Assembly: GCF_002155265.1 (NCBI RefSeq)
Contig: NZ_CP021251.1
Span: forward strand, 620,001-684,000
Direction: 5' to 3'
DNA from: Corynebacterium pseudotuberculosis
Lineage (GTDB): Bacteria > Actinomycetota > Actinomycetes > Mycobacteriales > Mycobacteriaceae
Length of the DNA: 64,000 nucleotides
The first letter of the stretch is position 1. Each line of letters opens with the position of its first letter. Positions 58,583-64,000 of the stretch are shown piece after piece. The notes beneath the pieces are model-generated. The model ran no database searches and was not told the origin of the DNA. It saw only the letters and a list, made by a program, of their open reading frames with translations. The translations under genes were made by a program, and so were the position numbers.

Positions 58583-61500
58583 TTGGATATCTCTCAATTG
58601 TTAAGCATGGGGAGTAGTCGGGCAACAAGGTTATGTAAGGCCTTTATCGTTGCCGTAGTTACTTCCTTGGTAGCGGCCATGTGCGTGGTTGTTCAGCCGG
58701 CGGTGGCGCAAGCGCGAAGCGAGTGTTCTGGTGGTAGTTATTCCAATTTGCACTGGAAGGATGGGAGCCCTGGCGTAAAAGATGGGGTTTACAATGGGCG
58801 TTCCGAGCAGGCGCAGGTGGAATTTGATTGGGAAGTTCCTAATAGTGCCACTAAGGGCGATACCTTTTATATTCAATTGCCTGAAGAGCTAGTTACCGTT
58901 AATACGGGGTTGTTGCAGCTAAAAAATAACAGTGGAGTTGTAGTTGCAGAGGCAAACATCATTGGTAATTCCAAAAAAGTGGAGTTTACTTTGACTGAAG
59001 TCGTCGATAAGAAATTCGAGGTCAAAGGTAAAGCCCACTTTACGGTTGAGTGGGATCGGGATAGCAAGAGTAATCTTCCGGAAAAAGGTTTCGGTACAGT
59101 TAAAAACCCTGGAAAACTTCGGTTTGATGGTTGCGGATCAGGCAATTTGAATGGAGTTTATACTCCCGATGGTCCTGCTGGGGTTAGGCACGAGAGCGGG
59201 AAGAGCGGTGAGTATTTTGGGCCTAAAGACGTAGATGGGAAAACCCATCACTTATTTGGTTGGACAGTGTTTGTCGGTAGCGATACTGGCACTTCTTCTT
59301 TTTCGGTAACGGATACGCCCCCGGAAGGTCATAAATTCTCATGCGATTCTAAATTTGCGGAGGGGAATTGGTCTCCGATCATATTGGAGGCCACTACCGA
59401 AAGCGGTACTACTCCTACAAATGTTATTCAAATTGGCACGGGTGTAAAACATACGGGTAAGCATAATCTTACTCTTAGCAATCATGCTCAAAAAGTGCAG
59501 TGGGAACCAGTACGCACCCTAGGTGCACATGGTTTTGAAATTGACTGCCAGGAAAAATCTTTGACAGTTAACTTCCCTTATGGAGTTGATCCACGGACTG
59601 GTCCTCGTATTGTTTTGACAACTCATACTGAAGTTAAGCCAATACCGGGCAGCCGTATTACTAACAAAGCTTCGATAAATGGAAAAGACGTTGAAGGTAG
59701 CGTTGTTATTCCTTCTGCTGGGGGCTGGGCAGAAGGTAAGCTTGGCGGCTTTGCTTTCCGGAAACAGGCTACTGGCCTTGAGCGTGGGCTAGAGAAGAGC
59801 TTTGACTTTGAGTGGACCTGTCACCATAAAAATGATCTTAATAAGGAGACGAATAAGGGGAGCACTTCGCTTAAATCTGGTGAATCGCATCATGTCTCGG
59901 ATCAAGATAAAGGCACTATTTGCAATCTGAAAGAGAAGAACGCTGATGTTGAAGGATATGGACGCGTAACCAAGTGGATAGTGAATGGCAAGACTCAAGA
60001 AAGTGAATCGGTAGAAGTCGAGGCGAGTGCAAAAAATGAGCAAGCCGCGATCATTGAGGTCACTAACTCTTATACAAAGAAAGAAGAAAAACCAAAAACT
60101 GGTTCTTTCAAAGTAACCAAGAAAGTTAAAGGTCTTTCAACCAATCACAAGGACATTCAGTACCCCTTCACCTACACCTGTACCAAGGAAGGTGCTGATA
60201 CTAAGTCCGGGAACTTCACTATTACAGGAGAAGGCGAGCAGGTCATTGATAATATCCCTGCCGGCTATTCCTGCTCGGTAACTGAGGACACGGAGAAGGC
60301 CACCGTTAAAGGCTATTCCCTGGTTGCTAACGTTTCTGGTCCAGTAACTATCGTTGCAGATCAGATCCAAGAGATACTCGTGAACAACCTTTATTCTCAA
60401 GGCAAGGGATCTTTCAGCATCACTAAGGAGCTCCAAGACCCGAGCAACATTGCGGCTGGTAAAAAGTTCTCCTTTGAGTACGAGTGTGAGAACAAAGACC
60501 TTAACTTTAAAACTGGCGGCACAGTAGGACCGATTGGCGCTGGTGAGAAAGCAACAGTCAAGGATATTCCCGCGGGTTCCATCTGCACTATCAAAGAGCA
60601 GGACGCCAAGGTGCCAGGGGCCGATCTTAAGGTTTCTGGTCTGGATGAATCCATCATTGTTGGTAACGATGAAAAGAACGTCAAGGTAACTAATACGTAT
60701 TCCGTCTGGCGTGCAAATATTGTCCTTTCTAAGGAGATCACTGGTTCCACTTCCTCAGCTTTGTTGGAAAAGCCTTTTGAAGTGGACTATGTATGTGTGT
60801 TGGGGACTAGAAAGAGAGGCGGCAAAGTAACCGTTACCGCCAAGACGCCGATAGTGATCAGCGATCTACGTTCTGGCTCCGAGTGCACGTTCACAGAGAA
60901 CACCAAAGACCTTGATGTGAAGAGCGCTCGCTTTAACCCAGCTGGTTCCACCACAAAAACCACCGTTAAAGTCGGTGACAAAGGAACTAATGTCTCCGCG
61001 AAACTGATCAATGATTATAAGGAATTAGGCAAGGTCTCCTTGACCAAGGTGATCGGAGGCTTGTCTGCAGATGCGTGGGGTTCCACAGGGCAGAATCCAC
61101 GGGAGTTTGATGTAGAGGTCACTTATAAGGACGCAAGCGGAGACAACAAGACACAGACTCTGAAGATATCTGAGGATAAGATCACTCAGCTGCCAGCATT
61201 GCCAGCGGGCACCGAGATCAAGATCCGGGAGATTATGCCAAATAATTCTGCGTTGACCACGTGGTCTACCCCTGGTTATTCCTCCGCTGATGGCTCTGCT
61301 GTTGTCCGCGACAATGGTGACGGTTCTGCCACAATTATTGTTCCGGCTAATTCCTTTGATAAGCCGGCATTGGTTAAGGTGCGCAATACCGCCAATATTC
61401 CGTGGTGGTGGTCGTTATTGATCCTGGTGCCATTTGTGGTCCCGCACCTGGTGCCGTCGGATAGCGGAAGCTCCAGCTCTGCGACGTCGACAAGCACCCC

Positions 61501-61672
61501 ACAGAAGCCTGCTGCGCCTTCTACTCAGCAGCCGGCGCCTGTAAAGGAGAAGCAAAAGCCTAAGAAGACTCTTGCCGTCACGGGCGCGAGCGTACACATG
61601 GTTTTGATCTTTGGATTAATTCTTACGATGACTGGTGGGGCATTCTTTGTGATGCGTCGTCGTCAAGATTAA
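58583..61672 (+). CDS. LAVTG-anchored surface protein with DUF5979 repeats
   Basis: A 1029-residue wall-anchored protein: signal peptide ending near VAQARSE (about 45), an adhesin-like N-terminal part of about 340 residues, then at least four SpaA/DUF5979-like beta modules, each opening like GSFKVTKKVKGLS, GSFSITKELQDPS or ANIVLSKEITGSTS and closing like NIPAGYSCSVTEDTEKA. Near the end a hydrophobic block, IPWWWSLLILVPFVVPHLVP (about 939-958), precedes a Ser/Pro/Lys stretch and the sorting signal LAVTG (997-1001), last helix and RRRQD. LAxTG suits a class E sortase such as that at 10116. TTG 58583 follows GGAG; ATG 58607 is an alternative. The first half is more AT-rich than the second. Confidence 0.85.
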   Translation: MDISQLLSMGSSRATRLCKAFIVAVVTSLVAAMCVVVQPAVAQARSECSGGSYSNLHWKDGSPGVKDGVYNGRSEQAQVEFDWEVPNSATKGDTFYIQLPEELVTVNTGLLQLKNNSGVVVAEANIIGNSKKVEFTLTEVVDKKFEVKGKAHFTVEWDRDSKSNLPEKGFGTVKNPGKLRFDGCGSGNLNGVYTPDGPAGVRHESGKSGEYFGPKDVDGKTHHLFGWTVFVGSDTGTSSFSVTDTPPEGHKFSCDSKFAEGNWSPIILEATTESGTTPTNVIQIGTGVKHTGKHNLTLSNHAQKVQWEPVRTLGAHGFEIDCQEKSLTVNFPYGVDPRTGPRIVLTTHTEVKPIPGSRITNKASINGKDVEGSVVIPSAGGWAEGKLGGFAFRKQATGLERGLEKSFDFEWTCHHKNDLNKETNKGSTSLKSGESHHVSDQDKGTICNLKEKNADVEGYGRVTKWIVNGKTQESESVEVEASAKNEQAAIIEVTNSYTKKEEKPKTGSFKVTKKVKGLSTNHKDIQYPFTYTCTKEGADTKSGNFTITGEGEQVIDNIPAGYSCSVTEDTEKATVKGYSLVANVSGPVTIVADQIQEILVNNLYSQGKGSFSITKELQDPSNIAAGKKFSFEYECENKDLNFKTGGTVGPIGAGEKATVKDIPAGSICTIKEQDAKVPGADLKVSGLDESIIVGNDEKNVKVTNTYSVWRANIVLSKEITGSTSSALLEKPFEVDYVCVLGTRKRGGKVTVTAKTPIVISDLRSGSECTFTENTKDLDVKSARFNPAGSTTKTTVKVGDKGTNVSAKLINDYKELGKVSLTKVIGGLSADAWGSTGQNPREFDVEVTYKDASGDNKTQTLKISEDKITQLPALPAGTEIKIREIMPNNSALTTWSTPGYSSADGSAVVRDNGDGSATIIVPANSFDKPALVKVRNTANIPWWWSLLILVPFVVPHLVPSDSGSSSSATSTSTPQKPAAPSTQQPAPVKEKQKPKKTLAVTGASVHMVLIFGLILTMTGGAFFVMRRRQD

Positions 61673-61701
61673 GTCAAGCTTAAAAAGCATCCTGAGACAA
61701 G

Positions 61702-61745
61702 AAAGCAAGGGTGAGGAGCTCGCAGCCTGTGCCCTTGCTTTTTTG
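61702..61745 (+). terminator. terminator after the surface protein
   Basis: AAAGCAAGGG (61702-61711) pairs with CCCTTGCTTT (61732-61741), followed by more Ts. It lies 30 bases after the stop. Confidence 0.8.
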
Positions 61746-61767
61746 AGGGTGCCGTAGGCTCGTTGGA

Positions 61768-62274
61768 GTGGATGCATATCTTTTAGATTTTGTAATTCAG
61801 CAGCGCAATGAGGCTGCGACGCCGTGGGTGGTTGCATTAACCACGGCAACGCGACCGGCGTTTGTTATGGTTGCGGCGCTGGTGGCGTCGGCAATGCTTA
61901 TGCTCAAGCGCCGCGCGTTGCCGTTGTTTCCAGCGGTAGCAGTGGGGCTTGCATGGATAAGCAGTAGCGCATTGAAATATCTGTGCGGACGGGAGCGACC
62001 AAGCAGGGAGCTGCAGCTTCTTTATGAATACAATCCGTCATTCCCCTCGGGCCATGCGACAACGGCCTTCGCGGCTGCTACCGTACTTGCGTTGCTATGC
62101 CGCCGCTGGTGGGTGGTTACTGCATGGATTATGGCAGCGGCAGTAGCGCTGAGCAGGCTGTACGTGGGGGTGCACTGGCCTAGCGACGTCCTAGCCGGCG
62201 CGCTCCTAGGGGCTGGGGTTGTAGCCGCAACCTACGCAGTAATGCGGAAAACTGCGGCAGCGAGGACGCATTAA
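61768..62274 (+). CDS. PAP2-family membrane phosphatase
   Basis: A 168-residue protein with about five helices. The three PAP2 motifs are clear: KYLCGRERPSRE (K-x6-RP), FPSGHATTAFA, and SRLYVGVHWPSDVLAGALLG. It resembles Rv3807c-type phosphatases in size, which dephosphorylate decaprenylphosphoryl-5-phosphoribose during arabinan synthesis; but in mycobacteria that gene follows glfT2, and here glfT2 comes later, so undecaprenyl or other lipid phosphates are possible too. GTG 61768 has GTTGGAG-like upstream sequence only. It overlaps the convergent DUF5129 gene by 4 bases. Confidence 0.85.
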   Translation: MDAYLLDFVIQQRNEAATPWVVALTTATRPAFVMVAALVASAMLMLKRRALPLFPAVAVGLAWISSSALKYLCGRERPSRELQLLYEYNPSFPSGHATTAFAAATVLALLCRRWWVVTAWIMAAAVALSRLYVGVHWPSDVLAGALLGAGVVAATYAVMRKTAAARTH

Positions 62275-63626
62275 AAGCTTCCCGACGAGCCCGCCCCGGA
62301 GAAACCGCCGGAGTATGAGGCGGTAGATGAGGTGCTAGCGGCTTCGGCCGCGCTGACTGCGTCATTATGCCAGGAAGTCATGAGGAAGAAGGGCACGTAA
62401 TTTCCGTAACCGGGGTGCCAATCGCTAGCGCCCAGGCTTGGGGTGTGGTTGTTCTCAAGGTCGGCTTGAGAGAATTGCTTTTGGGCCAGGGCTTTGGTCA
62501 CCGTGCCGTATTCGGAGACGATGAGCGCATATTCATCCATAAAGTTCGCTGCGGCAGGATCTGCAATGAGGGCTCGGCAGCGGGTACTGAGCTCACCGAT
62601 ACGGGCTTGGATGGCGGCGTCATCAGCCTCCACCTCAGCCTTGAGGATGTCCTCGTGCAAGGCCGTGAGTTCCGCTAACCGCACATCGGTATTACCCTTC
62701 TCCATGCGGAAGAGAGTATCGATGTTGTTCTCGGCGTTGCGGAGCTGAGTCACACTAGCTGCCGCCGCGGCTAGCTCTTTACGCCGCGCATAAATAGCCT
62801 TCTCATCGGCGTTTTCTGGAAGCTGCATCATGGTCTCGTGCTGAGCCAAAAAACCATTTTTAATGTCTTCCCATTCGCGGCGCAGGGTGGCGTCAGCGAT
62901 GGGGGAGCTAAGGGAATGCGCACGGATATCGATGCTGTCTAAATTATTGGCAAGATGCGTGTAATTGGTGGCTACCGTCTGGTAATTCTGCATCGCAAGC
63001 TGTCGCCGCTGCTTGCGATAGTGGAAGGAGATAAAACCCACTATTGCCGCAAAAGCCGCGCCGCCAGCTGCAAAAATTCCGCCGACTATCCAGTTACTGT
63101 TGTCGGTAGCGTTGGGGTCATAGTCAGCCACAGTCGTTGCACCAGTGAGCAGGCCGCCCACCCAGTCGCCGTTTTTAAAGGACCTCTTCATAGAATCGGA
63201 ATAACGCGTGGAATGCTGGTTATATCCGAGGGGCCCTTTTAGATCTTCTCCCACGTAGGTGCCCATTGCGCGGAGATTAACATCCACGGTAAACAAAACA
63301 TGACCGTCGGCCCATTTGTTTCCTTCTTGGTTGATCAGTTCTCTATGCTGATGCAGCCCAAAGTCCTTGACCCAATCGTCATAAGGAGTGGTAGCGGTTG
63401 CGCTGACGATGTAGTCAATGTTGGGAACATGGGCTGGAAAATTCAAAGCCTGAGTCTTCTGAGTAAGCTCGGCTTCCTCACCAGGAGACAGGACGTTGTC
63501 TTGGTCGTAAATCGTCACATTCACGGGGGCGTCGGCACGCGCGATTGTAAGCGCACCGGAAGGAAGTAAGAGCAGTGAAAACACTACTGCCGTAATTAAG
63601 CACGAAAATTTTACAAAATTACGCAT
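62271..63626 (-). CDS. DUF5129-family membrane protein with TPM-like domain
   Basis: A 451-residue protein: signal peptide ending near ARADAPV, then a TPM-like domain of about 130 residues (VTIYDQDNVLSPGEEAELTQ to GHVLFTVDVNLRAMGTYVG). One transmembrane helix at about 185-205 (WIVGGIFAAGGAAFAAIVGF) is followed by a long helical cytoplasmic part and a Gly/Ser-rich tail, SGGFSGAGSSGSF, typical of the TPM group. The family is DUF5129; function is not known. ATG 63626 has AGAGGTG in front; GTG 63635 is an alternative. Its stop overlaps the PAP2 stop by 4 bases. Confidence 0.75.
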   Translation of the reverse strand: MRNFVKFSCLITAVVFSLLLLPSGALTIARADAPVNVTIYDQDNVLSPGEEAELTQKTQALNFPAHVPNIDYIVSATATTPYDDWVKDFGLHQHRELINQEGNKWADGHVLFTVDVNLRAMGTYVGEDLKGPLGYNQHSTRYSDSMKRSFKNGDWVGGLLTGATTVADYDPNATDNSNWIVGGIFAAGGAAFAAIVGFISFHYRKQRRQLAMQNYQTVATNYTHLANNLDSIDIRAHSLSSPIADATLRREWEDIKNGFLAQHETMMQLPENADEKAIYARRKELAAAAASVTQLRNAENNIDTLFRMEKGNTDVRLAELTALHEDILKAEVEADDAAIQARIGELSTRCRALIADPAAANFMDEYALIVSEYGTVTKALAQKQFSQADLENNHTPSLGASDWHPGYGNYVPFFLMTSWHNDAVSAAEAASTSSTASYSGGFSGAGSSGSF

Positions 63627-63891
63627 GGTGCGCACCTCTTAGTAAACGTTGACCACGATACAACTGAGTATAAAGGTTTTTGACATGCCGCTAGAAAGCG
63701 GAGTTCCCCCGGGAAGCATAAGAAGACTACAGTACAACGGGTTCACAAACGTGAGAAGGAAGCAACTGAGAAATCCGGATGGTGCGCGCGTTATTTAAGG
63801 AACGGCGTCCTCAATAGCATTATGCTAGACCGGTGAACTGTGCCCTTCGAGAGCGGGGCAACATCAAAACTTTTAGAAAGGTTTGGCGTCA
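63627..63891. other. divergent region upstream of glfT2
   Basis: About 265 bases between the DUF5129 gene and glfT2. Both promoters must lie here; none is clear. No gene is supported. Confidence 0.45.
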
Positions 63892-64000
63892 ATGAGCGCT
63901 GATAAGAGCACGGCTACTAAGGCAGTGGAAAAGCTGCAGCGATTCCTGCTACCACGAGCAGGCGAGCCTTATGACGTGCGGATGTTGTACCTCATCGAGG
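63892..64000 (+). CDS. glfT2: galactofuranosyltransferase GlfT2, 5' end only
   Basis: Only 36 codons are inside the window. The product starts MSADKSTATKAVEKLQRFLL and continues PRAGEPYDVRMLYLIE, which fits the conserved start of actinobacterial GlfT2 (RVILPRPGEPLDVRKLYLEE in M. tuberculosis as I recall). That enzyme polymerises the galactan from UDP-galactofuranose made by Glf. AGAAAGG stands about 10 bases before ATG. The gene runs off the right edge, so nothing past residue 36 can be judged. Confidence 0.8.
   Translation, partial: MSADKSTATKAVEKLQRFLLPRAGEPYDVRMLYLIE

Overview
The window comes from a Corynebacterium chromosome, most probably the C. diphtheriae / C. ulcerans / C. pseudotuberculosis group. 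The main grounds are: an rRNA operon with no tRNA in its 16S-23S spacer; a class E sortase, a DUF2020-type lipoprotein and a heme-responsive HrrS/HrrA pair in the srtF-hrrSA order that I recall from C. diphtheriae; an HtaA-type heme protein behind DtxR-like sites; and arabinogalactan genes (glf, glfT2). Species assignment is inference. No homology search was run; all names rest on reading motifs and on remembered family features.

Layout. 1-4290: end of 16S, whole 23S and 5S rRNA, then a strong terminator. 4330-11156: pseudouridine synthase, a 47-residue peptide gene, universal stress protein, GlsB-type membrane protein, queuosine-precursor transporter, TetR regulator, YidC, class E sortase and a 50-residue membrane protein. 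11229-14279: lipoprotein, hrrS-hrrA and an Lsr2-like nucleoid protein, followed by about 500 bp of AT-rich DNA. 14804-18871: DUF6474, TM0106-type nuclease, GT87 glycosyltransferase, MazG-like protein. 19097-22880 is the accessory part: a frameshifted hexose-phosphate transporter, about 1 kb of decayed DNA, and an Abi (HEPN-type) defence gene. 22883-34871: MFS exporter, FMN reductase, sodA, msrA, ldh, a nucleoside salvage group (deoA, cdd, nupC), a glycerophosphodiesterase, DUF5926 and an alanine/sodium symporter split by an in-frame stop. 35017-38222: two DtxR-like boxes and a heme-uptake pair. 38315-48630: LCP protein, CPBP protease, amidase, pheA (frameshifted), phosphatase, metallopeptidase, septum-formation protein, farR, serS, plsC and a HAD phosphatase. 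48707-64000 is cell-surface dominated: PGRP amidase, iron/cobalamin-type ABC importer, glf, glpT-glpQ, a large LAVTG-anchored DUF5979 protein, PAP2 phosphatase, DUF5129 protein and the start of glfT2.

How it fits together. Envelope work recurs: galactan synthesis (glf, glfT2), wall-polymer attachment (LCP), class E sortase and a substrate carrying the matching LAxTG-type signal. Iron and heme handling recurs too (hrrSA, HtaA-type protein, FecBCD-type importer). The clearest unexpected results are three conserved genes broken by single small lesions, a matched pair of 68-69 bp inverted-repeat elements in convergent spacers, a decayed block beside an Abi gene, and a small unannotated-size peptide gene that may have a leaderless mRNA. 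I did not find a convincing multi-gene new system; the Abi/decayed block and the peptide gene are the best leads.
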